From contig NZ_CP077091.1 in NCBI RefSeq assembly GCF_014268595.2, positions 4,446,001 to 4,510,000 of the forward strand: a DNA stretch of 64,000 nucleotides, in the 5' to 3' direction. The notes beneath the pieces are model-generated. The model was not told the origin of the DNA. It was given only the letters and a program-made list of their open reading frames with translations, and made no database searches. The stretch is from Pseudomonas hamedanensis. Its GTDB lineage: Bacteria; Pseudomonadota; Gammaproteobacteria; Pseudomonadales; Pseudomonadaceae. Both the position numbers and the translations under genes were made by a program. Shown here in pieces: positions 18,770 through 28,389 of this stretch. Numbering within the stretch: position 1 is the stretch's first letter; every line of letters starts with the position of its first letter.

Positions 18770-20146
18770 CTATAAATCTTTGGCCAACGCCTCAATCTGC
18801 TCCTGCCGCTCCGCCTGATTCAGTTTCGGATGCGGATTGAGCGATGACCACTGCGGATGCGCCCGGGCCTTGTTCAAGGCTTCGGGCAACTTGCCCTCGC
18901 GCCAGGTCTTGTCCACAGGCGTGGCCACCTGAATGCTGTCCAGCGCCGCATGCCCGCGCTGATCAAGCGCCAGCAACAGCTGCCGCTGGCGCAACGCCAA
19001 CAGGCGCAGCACCGCATCGTCCACCGTCAATTCCCGCTGACCCTTGATCTTGCCGAGCAGGCGGCTGCCATAACTGCGCGCCGTTTGCAGCGCGCCACCG
19101 GCAATCGCCCCGGCCAACGCCGCTGCGCCGAGGGTAATTCCGCCCACCAGCAAATCCACGCCAGCCCCGGCCGCTGCGCCGGCAGCAATACCGCCGCCAA
19201 CGCGTACGCCGAGTTGCTTCAGGGTCTCGGGGTTGAACAAGTCATCGCCCCAACGCCCATCAAGCAACGGCAGATCACTGGCGGCCGCGTCCTGTGGGCG
19301 GAACGCGTAGAGTTTGAGCAGCGCCTCGACACAACGCTGTTCGCGCTGACGCACCGCTTTGCGCAACTCACTGATCGCTTGCTGCTCCTGTTCGGCTTCG
19401 CTGATCACACTGCGCCGGCACGCGGCGCAGTCGATCAATAATTCGGCAATCAGGCGCGCCGCACTTTGCTGACGCGCCAGGCGCTGCGCCTGTTGGTCGG
19501 CAATCAAGCGCTCCAGCTGCGGCCGGGCGTTTTCCAGCAGCAGCGCGAGGCTTTCGTACAGCCGGCGCTCACCGTCCTCGGGCGGCGCAACGCTGTCAAA
19601 ACGCACCAGCGCATGCAGCCCCAGCCGCGCCAATGCTTCGCGCCAATCCGGCTCGCGATGGTTGGCACTGCTGACGAAATTCAGCACCGGCAGCAGCGGT
19701 TTGCCGCAACTGGCGAGCACTTCCAGTTCATCGCGATATTTAGCCAACACCGGTTCGCGGGCGTCGATCACATACAGGCCGGCATCCGAGGCGAGCAGTT
19801 GCCGCAGCACTTTGGCTTCCTGCTCGAAACGCTGGCGCGCCTCGCTGCCGTCGAGGAACCGCGCCAGTCGCGCCGGGCCGTCGAGGCGTTCGCCGGGGCG
19901 TTCCAGGCGCTCGAGAAAATCCAGCAGGGCGATGGCGTCTTCCAGCCCCGGCGTGTCGTAGAGGTCGAGCAACGGCTCGCCATCCACCGACAGCCTCGCT
20001 CCCTCGACGTGCCGGGTGGTGCTCGGTCGATGGGAGACTTCGCCGAAACCGACGTCGCGAGTCAGCGTGCGCAGCAGTGAGGTCTTGCCGACGTTGGTGT
20101 GGCCGACCACCGCGAGTTTCAGCGGTGCCTTGCGTGCATCAGTCAT
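18770..20146 (-). CDS. GTPase with DUF3482 C-terminal domain
   Basis: A 458-residue protein: an N-terminal Era/EngA-like G domain, with G1 in GHTNVGKTS (about residues 15-23) and G3 in DTPGLED, followed by a helical region and glycine/alanine-rich hydrophobic stretches (GGGIAAGAAAGAGVDLLVGG near 310-330) that may insert in the membrane. The usual G4 NKxD is not evident; the corresponding segment reads PVLNFVSSANH. Its start overlaps the end of the DUF2868 gene by eight bases, so the two form an operon. Function is unknown; a membrane-linked regulatory GTPase is likely. Confidence 0.85.
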   Translation of the reverse strand: MTDARKAPLKLAVVGHTNVGKTSLLRTLTRDVGFGEVSHRPSTTRHVEGARLSVDGEPLLDLYDTPGLEDAIALLDFLERLERPGERLDGPARLARFLDGSEARQRFEQEAKVLRQLLASDAGLYVIDAREPVLAKYRDELEVLASCGKPLLPVLNFVSSANHREPDWREALARLGLHALVRFDSVAPPEDGERRLYESLALLLENARPQLERLIADQQAQRLARQQSAARLIAELLIDCAACRRSVISEAEQEQQAISELRKAVRQREQRCVEALLKLYAFRPQDAAASDLPLLDGRWGDDLFNPETLKQLGVRVGGGIAAGAAAGAGVDLLVGGITLGAAALAGAIAGGALQTARSYGSRLLGKIKGQRELTVDDAVLRLLALRQRQLLLALDQRGHAALDSIQVATPVDKTWREGKLPEALNKARAHPQWSSLNPHPKLNQAERQEQIEALAKDL

Positions 20147-21512
20147 GTCCGCTCTCCAGCCAGTTCATCGGCGCGCAATCGGCGAACGGCAACTCCAGCT
20201 GTTGCAGCGCGACGTGCCAGTCACCCAGGCGTTCGGCGTCCAGGCCTTCGCCGGGTGGCGCTTGCAGCAGCCAGACCCGGGTGGCGCCGGCATTGCGCGC
20301 CAGTTCAGCGATCAAGGCGAGGCTGCCGCGATCCGGCGAGCGCCGCGGATCACACGCAATCGCCAACCGCGCCGGCGGGAAGCGGCTCAGTTGTTCGAGG
20401 AGCTTGTGGCGGGATTCGCGGCTGTCGAGGATGCCCGCATTGTTGACGTTTTTCGGCAGCGCGGGCGGCCATGGGCGCTGCTCGTCGAGTTCGATGGCGA
20501 CCAGCAGCGCGCCTTCGCTGGCCAGCTCGCCGGCCTGGCTTTCCACGCGATGCAATTGCGCCGGCTCCGGGTCGTTGACGCCGAGGCGTTCGCTGGTCGG
20601 CATCAGCCGCTCGCGCAGTTGTGCGTAACCGGGCAAATTCAGGTCCAGACGCAGCGAGGCTTTGCCGCGGTTCCAGCGCCAGAAACACAACAGCGCCAGC
20701 AGCAGTCGCGGCAGCACGCCGTACACCACCAGCACCCCGACCAGCCAGCTCGCCCAGGCCTGCCGGGCGCTTTCGATGTCGAGGGCGCCGTTGCCGCTGG
20801 CGCGGATCATCTCAACCGTCGGCACGTTGAAGCCCATCAGCGAAGGCAGATAGCCGAGGGCCTGGGTGATAGAGATAAACGTGTCGGCGCCGAGAATCGT
20901 GGTCTCCCAGACGAAGCCGTAGCGCCGGGTCGCCATCAGCGTCAGCAGCAGGATCAGCGCGCTGAACATCGCCAGTAGCCACAGGCCATTAACCAGCGCG
21001 CCGAGCGCCCAGCGGTTGAGTTTCTTGCGTTGCAGCATCAGCAGCAGGGCCGGCGCCAGTTGCGCGGCTTTGGCGTCGCGGGCAAGTTTTTCGCTGAGCC
21101 ACAACCACAAACGCCCGAGCGTGGCGCCGTGTTCGCCGGCAAAGATCAAGCCCAGCGCCCAGCTCAACAACAGAATCAGATTGATCCCGAGCAGGCTGCC
21201 TAAAGCCCAGAACACATTCACGGGCGTCTGCCCGAGTGCGGCGAAGGCCAGACCGGCGCCGCTCAGCACCGCGAAGATCATCAACAACACCAGCGCCAGA
21301 CGCGCGCCTTGCAGCCAGTGCTTGAGCGCAGCCGTCAGTCCGTCACGTTCGGCCAGCCATAACGCACGGCGCTGAATGCGGCCGGGCAGATCGCCGCCGG
21401 CCGCACGGGCCAGCCGATTGGCTTCCAGATCGTCCAAGGGGCCTGCGTGTTCTTCGCGCAGGCGCACGGTTTCAGTCAGCCAGAGGTTTTGCAATGGAGT
21501 CAGTTCAGTCAC
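20139..21512 (-). CDS. DUF2868 membrane protein
   Basis: A 457-residue inner-membrane protein of unknown function with four or five strong hydrophobic segments (around residues 70-90, 100-125, 175-200 and 265-285). A soluble C-terminal half contains LAIACDPRRSPDRGSLALIA. It is the first gene of the pair with the DUF3482 GTPase, and this pairing recurs in pseudomonads, which suggests the GTPase acts on or with this membrane partner. It is divergent from folA across 85 bases. Confidence 0.82.
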   Translation of the reverse strand: MTELTPLQNLWLTETVRLREEHAGPLDDLEANRLARAAGGDLPGRIQRRALWLAERDGLTAALKHWLQGARLALVLLMIFAVLSGAGLAFAALGQTPVNVFWALGSLLGINLILLLSWALGLIFAGEHGATLGRLWLWLSEKLARDAKAAQLAPALLLMLQRKKLNRWALGALVNGLWLLAMFSALILLLTLMATRRYGFVWETTILGADTFISITQALGYLPSLMGFNVPTVEMIRASGNGALDIESARQAWASWLVGVLVVYGVLPRLLLALLCFWRWNRGKASLRLDLNLPGYAQLRERLMPTSERLGVNDPEPAQLHRVESQAGELASEGALLVAIELDEQRPWPPALPKNVNNAGILDSRESRHKLLEQLSRFPPARLAIACDPRRSPDRGSLALIAELARNAGATRVWLLQAPPGEGLDAERLGDWHVALQQLELPFADCAPMNWLESGHD

Positions 21513-21597
21513 GCGGCGTCCCGTTGCTTGATCGAGCGCTGAGCATAACCGCTGTGGCGCTTATCGGGGTAAGCGCGGCTCTGGTATCCTCGCCGGC

Positions 21598-22110
21598 ATG
21601 ACTAAATCACTCCCTTTAAGCCTGATCGCAGCCCTCGGTGCAAACCGCGTGATCGGCGTCGACAACAGCATGCCCTGGCACCTGCCGGGGGATTTCAAAT
21701 ACTTCAAGGCGACCACGCTCGGCAAGCCGATCATCATGGGCCGCAAGACTTGGGATTCGCTCGGTCGGCCACTGCCGGGGCGCTTGAACATCGTCGTCAG
21801 CCGCCAGCCAGAGCTGGTGCTTGAAGGCGCCGAGGTTTATCCGTCGCTTGAGGCAGCAGTGGTTCGCGCCGAAGAGTGGGCGAAAGAGCAGGGCGTTGAT
21901 GAGTTGATGTTGATTGGCGGGGCGCAACTGTATGCGCAAGGCTTGGCACAGGCCGATCGGCTGTACCTGACCCGCGTGGCGCTGACCCCGGAGGGCGACG
22001 CGTGGTTTCCAGAGTTTGATTTGAGCGAGTGGAAGCTGGTCTCGAACGTGCCGAATCCGGCTGAAGGTGACAAACCGGCGTACAGCTTTGAGGTTTGGGA
22101 GAAGGCTTAA
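21598..22110 (+). CDS. folA: Dihydrofolate reductase
   Basis: Reduces dihydrofolate to tetrahydrofolate with NADPH. The 170-residue enzyme shows the chromosomal DHFR features: the Met20-loop region GVDNSMPWHLPGDFKYFKA, with the catalytic acidic residue in the PGDF segment, the NADPH motif MGRKTWDSLGRPLPGR, and IGGAQLY near residue 103. It supports the thyA reaction encoded about 12 kb upstream. A REP pair follows at once. Confidence 0.97.
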   Translation: MTKSLPLSLIAALGANRVIGVDNSMPWHLPGDFKYFKATTLGKPIIMGRKTWDSLGRPLPGRLNIVVSRQPELVLEGAEVYPSLEAAVVRAEEWAKEQGVDELMLIGGAQLYAQGLAQADRLYLTRVALTPEGDAWFPEFDLSEWKLVSNVPNPAEGDKPAYSFEVWEKA

Positions 22111-22114
22111 AAGC

Positions 22115-22180
22115 ATCGCGAGCAGGCTCACTCCTACAGGGGGAACGCATTCCAATTGTAGGAGTGAGCCTGCTCGCGAT
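22115..22180. repeat. REP pair (REPIN), TAGGAGTGAGCCTGCTCGCGA family
   Basis: Inverted arms with an 18-base spacer fill the gap between the convergent folA and tcyP genes. Confidence 0.9.
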
Positions 22181-22200
22181 AGCGGTTTGTCAGGCGCTAC

Positions 22201-23592
22201 TTATGCCTGCGCCAACTCCGCATGCTCATCGGCATCCAGCAATTCTTTATCAGTCTGCTGCATGACCTGGCTGGTAATCGCACCCGCGGTAATCGAGCCA
22301 CTCACGTTCAGCGCGGTACGGCCCATATCAATCAGCGGCTCGACCGAAATCAGCAACGCCACCAGTGACACCGGCAAGCCCATCGCTGGCAGCACGATCA
22401 GTGCGGCGAACGTCGCGCCGCCACCGACCCCGGCCACACCGGCCGAACTCAACGTGACAATCGCCACCAGCGTCGCGATCCACAGCGGATCCAGCGGGTT
22501 GATGCCGACCGTCGGCGCCACCATCACTGCCAACATCGCCGGATAGAGACCGGCACAACCGTTCTGGCCGATGGTCGCACCGAACGAAGCGGCGAAACTG
22601 GCGACCGACGACGGAATGCCCAGACGACGAGTCTGCGCTTCAATGCTCAGCGGAATGGTCGCCGCGCTGGAGCGGCTGGTGAACGCGAACGTCAGCACCG
22701 GCCAGATCTTGCGGAAGAAGCGCAGCGGGTTGATCCCGGCCGCCGAGACCAGCACGCCGTGCACCACGAACATCAGGCCCAGGCCGAGGTACGACACGAC
22801 TACGAAACTGCCGAGCTTGATGATGTCTTGCAGGTTGGAACCGGCGACCACTTTGGTCATCAGCGCCAGCACGCCGTACGGCGTCAACTTCATCACCAGA
22901 CGCACCAGACGCATCACCCAGGCTTGCAGGGTGTCGATGGCATTGATCACTTTCTGACCTTTTTCCACGTCGTCCTTGAGCAACTGCAGGGCAGCAACCC
23001 CGAGGAACGCTGCGAAAATCACCACGCTGATGATCGAGGTCGGCTTGGCCCGGGCCAGGTCGGCGAACGGGTTCTGCGGAATGAACGACAGCAGCAGTTG
23101 CGGCACATTCAGGTCGGCGACCTTGCCGGCGTAGTCGTTCTGAATGGTTTGCAGGCGAGCCATTTCCTGGGTGCCAGCGACCAGGCCTTCAGCGGTGAGG
23201 CCGAACAAATTGGTCAGGCCGATGCCGATCAATGCGGCAATGGCCGTGGTGAACAGCAGCGTGCCGATGGTCAGGAAACTGATTTTGCCCAGCGACGAAG
23301 CGTTATGCAGACGCGCCACGGCGCTGAGGATCGAGGCGAATACCAGCGGGATGACGATCATTTGCAGCAACTGCACGTAGCCGTTGCCGACCAGATCAAA
23401 CCAACTGATCGAGGCTTTCAGCACCGGATTGCCGGCACCGTAAATCGTGTGCAGCGCCACGCCGAAGGCCACACCCAGAACCAGCGCGAGCAGGACTTTT
23501 TTCGCCAGGCTCCATGAGGTGTGGCGGGTCTGCGCCAGGCCCAAGAGCAGGGCGAGGAACACCAGCAGGTTGAGAATCAACGGTAGGTTCAT
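22201..23592 (-). CDS. tcyP: L-cystine/dicarboxylate:cation symporter
   Basis: A 463-residue inner-membrane symporter of the DAACS family with about eight to ten hydrophobic helices. The re-entrant and substrate-binding motifs [15 protein letters not shown] and [15 protein letters not shown] are characteristic of the TcyP/YdjN cystine branch, as opposed to the glutamate (GltP) or C4-dicarboxylate (DctA) branches. It probably imports cystine as a sulfur source. It is convergent with folA, and 242 bases separate its start from the pchP start. Confidence 0.88.
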   Translation of the reverse strand: MNLPLILNLLVFLALLLGLAQTRHTSWSLAKKVLLALVLGVAFGVALHTIYGAGNPVLKASISWFDLVGNGYVQLLQMIVIPLVFASILSAVARLHNASSLGKISFLTIGTLLFTTAIAALIGIGLTNLFGLTAEGLVAGTQEMARLQTIQNDYAGKVADLNVPQLLLSFIPQNPFADLARAKPTSIISVVIFAAFLGVAALQLLKDDVEKGQKVINAIDTLQAWVMRLVRLVMKLTPYGVLALMTKVVAGSNLQDIIKLGSFVVVSYLGLGLMFVVHGVLVSAAGINPLRFFRKIWPVLTFAFTSRSSAATIPLSIEAQTRRLGIPSSVASFAASFGATIGQNGCAGLYPAMLAVMVAPTVGINPLDPLWIATLVAIVTLSSAGVAGVGGGATFAALIVLPAMGLPVSLVALLISVEPLIDMGRTALNVSGSITAGAITSQVMQQTDKELLDADEHAELAQA

Positions 23593-23834
23593 GAGGACTC
23601 CAGGAAAGACTGTGCCAACAGCCGTCCGGGGCTGCTGCGAACCGATAAGCCTAACAGCTTGATTTGCAATGAATTAATACCAAAATCGCAGGCTCTCCGT
23701 CGTTTTTGGAATAAGCGCGTGTCGTTCTCGGCAAAGCACCTGGCGTAAAACGGACGCGGACGGTCGCTGGCAGACGAAGTTCGTCATATCGATTTGTTAC
23801 GGTCGAGCTCTTTCAACGCGGGGAGTAGGGCCTT

Positions 23835-24896
23835 ATGAAGTTCGCACCGAAATATCTGGCTGTTGCGCTGAGTGTGGGTCTGGCCTTCGCCAGCCAGGCC
23901 TTTGCCACTGACCTCAAACACTGGCCGGCGGATCAGGCCAAGGCGCTCGACGCGATGATCGCCGCCAATGCCAACAAGGGTAACTACGCGGTGTTCGACA
24001 TGGACAACACCAGTTACCGCTACGACCTCGAAGAATCCCTGCTGCCCTTCATGGAAAACAAGGGCCTGATCACCCGCGACAAGCTCGATCCCTCGCTGAA
24101 ACTGATGCCGTTCAAGGACACCGCCGAGCACAAGGAAAGCCTGTTCAGTTATTACTACCGTCTCTGCGAAATCGACGACATGGTCTGCTACCCGTGGGTG
24201 GCGCAGGTGTTCTCCGGTTTTACCCTCAAGGAACTCAAGGGCTACGTTGATGAGCTGATGGCATCGGGCAAACCGGTGCCAGCGACTTACTACGAAGGCG
24301 ATGTGGTGAAGACGCTCGACGTCAACCCGCCGAAAATCTTCACCGGTCAGCAGGAGCTGTACAACAAGCTGATGGAGAACGGCATTGAGGTCTACGTGAT
24401 GACCGCGGCCTCTGAAGAGTTGGTGCGCATGGTCGCGGCGGATCCGAAGTACGGCTACAACGTCAAGCCGCAGAACGTGATCGGCGTTTCGCTGCTGCTC
24501 AAGGACCGCAAGAGCGGCGAACTGACCACTGCACGCAAGCAGATCACCGCCGGCAAATACGACGAGCAGGCTAACCTCGGCCTGGAGCTGACTCCTTACT
24601 TGTGGACCCCGGCCACCTGGATGGCCGGCAAGCACGCCGCGATCCTCACTTACATCGACGAATGGAAAAAACCGGTGCTGGTGGGTGGCGACACCCCGAC
24701 CAGCGATGGCTACATGCTGTTCCATGATGTCGACGTGGCCAAGGGCGGCATTCACTTGTGGATCAACCGCAAGGACAAGTACATGACCCAAATCAACGGC
24801 ATGATGGCCAAGCACGCCGCGGCCCAGGCCAAGCAAGGTTTGCCGGTGACGGCGGACAAGAACTGGGTGATCGTCAAGCCGGAGGATATTCAGTAA
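23835..24896 (+). CDS. pchP: Periplasmic phosphorylcholine phosphatase (HAD fold)
   Basis: Hydrolyses phosphorylcholine and related phosphomonoesters in the periplasm, releasing choline and phosphate. The 353-residue precursor has a Sec signal peptide (cleavage after SQAFA near residue 24). HAD motif I reads FDMDNTSYRYDLEE, which matches PchP of P. aeruginosa. Motif II is around VMTAASEE and motif IV at VGGDTPTSDGYM. In P. aeruginosa it acts with choline-generating phospholipases; no choline catabolic gene is adjacent here. It starts at ATG 23835, after GGGGAGTAGGG. Confidence 0.92.
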   Translation: MKFAPKYLAVALSVGLAFASQAFATDLKHWPADQAKALDAMIAANANKGNYAVFDMDNTSYRYDLEESLLPFMENKGLITRDKLDPSLKLMPFKDTAEHKESLFSYYYRLCEIDDMVCYPWVAQVFSGFTLKELKGYVDELMASGKPVPATYYEGDVVKTLDVNPPKIFTGQQELYNKLMENGIEVYVMTAASEELVRMVAADPKYGYNVKPQNVIGVSLLLKDRKSGELTTARKQITAGKYDEQANLGLELTPYLWTPATWMAGKHAAILTYIDEWKKPVLVGGDTPTSDGYMLFHDVDVAKGGIHLWINRKDKYMTQINGMMAKHAAAQAKQGLPVTADKNWVIVKPEDIQ

Positions 24897-24907
24897 TACC
24901 GCGTCGT

Positions 24908-24980
24908 CCCCATCGCGAGCAGGCTCACTCCTACAGATTGAAATGCGTTCCCCTGTAGGAGCGAGCCTGCTCGCGATGGG
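24908..24980. repeat. REP pair (REPIN), TAGGAGYGAGCCTGCTCGCGA family
   Basis: Inverted arms carrying CCCATCGCGAG / CTCGCGATGGG follow pchP, just before the ilvD terminator. The right arm has one T-to-C change (AGGAGCGAG). Confidence 0.88.
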
Positions 24981-25012
24981 GCCATCATGTTCACCAGCTA
25001 AATTAGTCAGGC

Positions 25013-25045
25013 AAAAAAATGCCCCGCACTTGGCGGGGCATTTTT
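25013..25045 (-). terminator. Intrinsic terminator of ilvD (bidirectional)
   Basis: A GCCCCGC / GCGGGGC stem with a five-base loop is flanked by seven A residues on the left (a U-run for minus-strand transcripts) and five T residues on the right. It is placed 15 bases beyond the ilvD stop and can also stop pchP transcription. Confidence 0.92.
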
Positions 25046-25059
25046 ATGACGCTTAAGAC

Positions 25060-26901
25060 TTACAAGCCGTCGAGCATCGCCTTGTTGCGCACCGCACCCT
25101 TGTCGGCGCTGGTCGCCAGCAGGGCGTAGGCCTTCAGCGCTGTGGTCACTTTGCGCGGACGCTGTTCGACCGGTTTCCAGCCTTTCCTGTCCTGCACGAT
25201 CCGGCGTGCCGCCAGTTCTTCGTCGCTGACCAACAGATTGATCGAGCGGTTCGGAATGTCGATCAGCACCTTGTCACCGTCCTGCACCAGGCCGATTGCG
25301 CCGCCGGCCGCAGCCTCTGGCGAAGCGTGACCGATGGACAGACCCGAGGTGCCGCCGGAGAAACGGCCGTCGGTCAACAGGGCGCAGGCTTTGCCCAGGC
25401 CTTTGGATTTCAGGTACGAGGTCGGATAGAGCATTTCCTGCATGCCTGGGCCACCTTTCGGCCCTTCGTAACGAATGATCACGATATCGCCGGCTTTCAC
25501 TTCGTCGGCAAGGATGCCGCGCACCGCGCTGTCCTGGCTTTCGAAGATTTTCGCATTGCCTTCGAAGACGTGGATCGACTCATCGACACCGGCGGTTTTC
25601 ACCACACAACCATCGAGCGCGATATTGCCGTACAGCACGGCCAGACCACCCTCTTTCGAGTAGGCGTGTTCGAAGCTGCGGATGCAGCCGTTTTCACGGT
25701 CGTCATCGAGGGTTTCCCAACGAGTCGACTGGCTGAATGCGGTTTGCGTCGGAATGCCCGCAGGACCTGCCTTGAAGAAGTGATGCACGGCTTCGTCGGT
25801 GGTCTGGGTGATGTCCCACTTGGCGATGGCTTCTTCCATGCTGCGGCTGTGCACGGTTGGCAGGTCGGTGTGCAGCAGGCCGCCGCGGGCCAGCGAGCCG
25901 AGGATGCTGAAAATGCCGCCGGCGCGGTGCACGTCTTCCATGTGGTACTTCTGGATATTCGGTGCGACTTTGCACAGCTGTGGAACGCTGCGCGAGAGAC
26001 GGTCGATGTCGCGCAGGTCGAAATCGATTTCGGCCTCCTGGGCGGCAGCGAGCAAGTGCAGGATGGTGTTGGTCGAACCGCCCATGGCGATGTCGAGCAT
26101 CATTGCGTTTTCAAACGCCTTGAAGTTGGCGATGTTGCGCGGCAGTACCGACTCGTCGTTCTCGCCGTAGTAACGCTTGCACAGCTCGACAATGGTCCGG
26201 CCGGCCTGCAGGAACAGCTGTTCGCGGTCGCTGTGGGTGGCGAGGGTCGAACCATTGCCCGGCAAGGCCAGGCCCAGCGCCTCGGTCAGGCAGTTCATTG
26301 AGTTGGCGGTGAACATGCCGGAGCACGAACCGCAGGTCGGGCAGGCGCTGCGCTCGTACTCGGCGACTTTCTCGTCGGACGCGCTGGAGTCGGCGGCGAT
26401 CACCATGGCATCGACGAGGTCGAGACCGTGGGCGGCGAGCTTGGTCTTGCCGGCTTCCATCGGACCGCCGGAAACGAAGATCACCGGAATGTTCAGGCGC
26501 AAGGCCGCCATCAGCATGCCCGGGGTGATCTTGTCGCAGTTGGAAATGCAGACGATGGCGTCGGCACAGTGGGCGTTGACCATGTACTCGACGGAGTCGG
26601 CAATGATCTCGCGGCTCGGCAGCGAATAAAGCATGCCGTCGTGGCCCATGGCGATGCCGTCATCCACGGCGATGGTGTTGAATTCCTTCGCTACGCCGCC
26701 GGCGCGCTCGATTTCGCGGGCGACCAGTTGGCCCAGGTCCTTGAGGTGCACATGGCCCGGCACGAACTGGGTAAACGAGTTGGCAATGGCGATGATCGGC
26801 TTCTTGAAGTCGTCATCTTTCATCCCGGTGGCGCGCCACAGTGCGCGGGCGCCGGCCATGTTGCGGCCGTGGGTGGATGTTTTCGAGCGGTAATCTGGCA
26901 T
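25060..26901 (-). CDS. ilvD: Dihydroxy-acid dehydratase
   Basis: Dehydrates 2,3-dihydroxy acids to the 2-keto acids of isoleucine and valine synthesis, using an iron-sulfur cluster. The 613-residue protein begins [20 protein letters not shown] and has the cluster cysteines in [12 protein letters not shown] and [19 protein letters not shown], plus the C-terminal signature [14 protein letters not shown]. The length matches the long E. coli-like type. It acts downstream of the ilvA product in the same pathway, though the genes are 25 kb apart. Confidence 0.97.
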   Translation of the reverse strand: MPDYRSKTSTHGRNMAGARALWRATGMKDDDFKKPIIAIANSFTQFVPGHVHLKDLGQLVAREIERAGGVAKEFNTIAVDDGIAMGHDGMLYSLPSREIIADSVEYMVNAHCADAIVCISNCDKITPGMLMAALRLNIPVIFVSGGPMEAGKTKLAAHGLDLVDAMVIAADSSASDEKVAEYERSACPTCGSCSGMFTANSMNCLTEALGLALPGNGSTLATHSDREQLFLQAGRTIVELCKRYYGENDESVLPRNIANFKAFENAMMLDIAMGGSTNTILHLLAAAQEAEIDFDLRDIDRLSRSVPQLCKVAPNIQKYHMEDVHRAGGIFSILGSLARGGLLHTDLPTVHSRSMEEAIAKWDITQTTDEAVHHFFKAGPAGIPTQTAFSQSTRWETLDDDRENGCIRSFEHAYSKEGGLAVLYGNIALDGCVVKTAGVDESIHVFEGNAKIFESQDSAVRGILADEVKAGDIVIIRYEGPKGGPGMQEMLYPTSYLKSKGLGKACALLTDGRFSGGTSGLSIGHASPEAAAGGAIGLVQDGDKVLIDIPNRSINLLVSDEELAARRIVQDRKGWKPVEQRPRKVTTALKAYALLATSADKGAVRNKAMLDGL

Positions 26902-27156
26902 GGAGCACTCCGGGCGGCTAATCAGGTACTTAAGGGGAGTGAGCTTCTGTTGACCTCAGGGACACTCAGAAATGGCCGTGTGTCCGGAAGTTGCCGATGA
27001 CGTTGCGGGATCGCCGCTGGTCTCAGCCTGAGCTCATAAACCCGCCGGGGATGAATGGCGATGAATCCAGCGATTCTACACCGCTGGCGTCTGGAGGGAA
27101 TGGCGCAACGTGTTGTTCCCCCGCTGTCACGGTGTGCGGGATGACGACCGGCAGGT

Positions 27157-28389
27157 TTATGGGCGTCTCGGTTGCGCAACGCCCTGGCCGGCCAGGTGTG
27201 TTCGGCGGCGGCTGATCCACTGGTTCAGCAGCAGCGCCACGCCGCTGAGCAGCAGGAAACTGCACGCCAGGGTCGATTGAAGGTTGGTGGGGCTCAGGCT
27301 GATCAGCGCGCTGATCAAACCGCCGCAGATGAAAATGATGATGCTGCCCGCCGAAGCCGAGGTGCCGGCGATGTGTGGAAAAATATCCATGGCCCGCGAG
27401 GTGGCGGCCGGGCGAGCAATGGTGGTGCCGGCGGTACAGATCAGCATGGGAATCAGCACGCTGGTGATGGTCAAGGTGAAAGCCGACGACAGGATCAGCA
27501 TCACCAGCCCTGACAACAGAATCAGACTCAGCCCTGCGACGATTTGCTCCTCGGGGTTCATCCGTCGGCTCAATACCGTGGCGACCAGGCCGCCGACGAC
27601 GTAGGCCGCACCGTAAGCCAGCAGAACCAGCGAGAAGTCATACGGCGCCAGTTGCAGTTGATCCATGAAAATCAGCGGCGATATCACGATGAACGAGAAG
27701 TGGCAGGCGAATGCAAAAGCCGAGATCAGCCAGTAGCCGACAAACTCGCCGTTGCCCAGCACTTTGCGATAAGACTGAATGAAACCCAGCGGCCTGTCCC
27801 GGTGTGTCGGGCGGTCGTTGTGCAGAAACCACCAGGCTTTAAGCCATACCAGCGCCGCCAGCAGCGTGAACAGCCAGAAACTGCCACGCCAGCCGAGGGT
27901 GGCCTGTAAAAAGGTGCCGGCCAGTGGCGAGACCGAGATGAAGATCCCTGTGGCCGTGACCATCAGGATGCGCAGGCGGTCACGTTCCTCGCCTTCGAAC
28001 AGATCCTGGACCAGCGCCTGGGACAGGACGAAGCAACCGCAACCCAGCGCCTGCACCACCCGAAAGATCAGGAACACGGTGTAGTCGCTGGTCACCACGC
28101 AGCCAAGGGCACCGACCATCGAGACCGTCATGCCGGTCAGTAACAAGCCTTTGCGGCCAATGGCGTCGGACAGCGGGCCAATCAGCAACTGGGCGAACGC
28201 GATGCCCAGGGCGAACAGGCTGATGGACAGCGCTATGTCCGCCGGGGTGTGGTGAAAGTGAGCGGCCAGGGCTGGAAAGGAAGGCAGCAGCACATCCAGT
28301 GGAAACACCCCCAGCAAGACCATCGCCAACAAGAGACTGACCGCCCCGCGTTTTTGCCGCGAGGTGACCGCAGAGCTGTTTTCATTCAT
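27157..28389 (-). CDS. MFS exporter (Bcr/CflA-like), last gene of peptide-linked operon
   Basis: A 410-residue inner-membrane drug:proton antiporter-type protein with about twelve helices. The MFS loop 2-3 motif is GPLSDAIGRKGLLLTG (residues 78-93), and motif C is seen in helix 5 (GIFISVSPLAGTFLQ). It resembles the Bcr/CflA multidrug-resistance branch. Its start lies inside the end of the AurF-like gene (8-base overlap), so it belongs to the same transcript as the di-iron oxygenase and SagB-like genes. It plausibly exports the pathway product or gives self-protection. Substrate unknown. Confidence 0.87.
   Translation of the reverse strand: MNENSSAVTSRQKRGAVSLLLAMVLLGVFPLDVLLPSFPALAAHFHHTPADIALSISLFALGIAFAQLLIGPLSDAIGRKGLLLTGMTVSMVGALGCVVTSDYTVFLIFRVVQALGCGCFVLSQALVQDLFEGEERDRLRILMVTATGIFISVSPLAGTFLQATLGWRGSFWLFTLLAALVWLKAWWFLHNDRPTHRDRPLGFIQSYRKVLGNGEFVGYWLISAFAFACHFSFIVISPLIFMDQLQLAPYDFSLVLLAYGAAYVVGGLVATVLSRRMNPEEQIVAGLSLILLSGLVMLILSSAFTLTITSVLIPMLICTAGTTIARPAATSRAMDIFPHIAGTSASAGSIIIFICGGLISALISLSPTNLQSTLACSFLLLSGVALLLNQWISRRRTHLAGQGVAQPRRP

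Noticed and set aside
26902..27156. A gene in the gap between ilvD and the MFS exporter
   Set aside because: Only short frames without ribosome sites are seen, and no clear terminator or promoter stands out.
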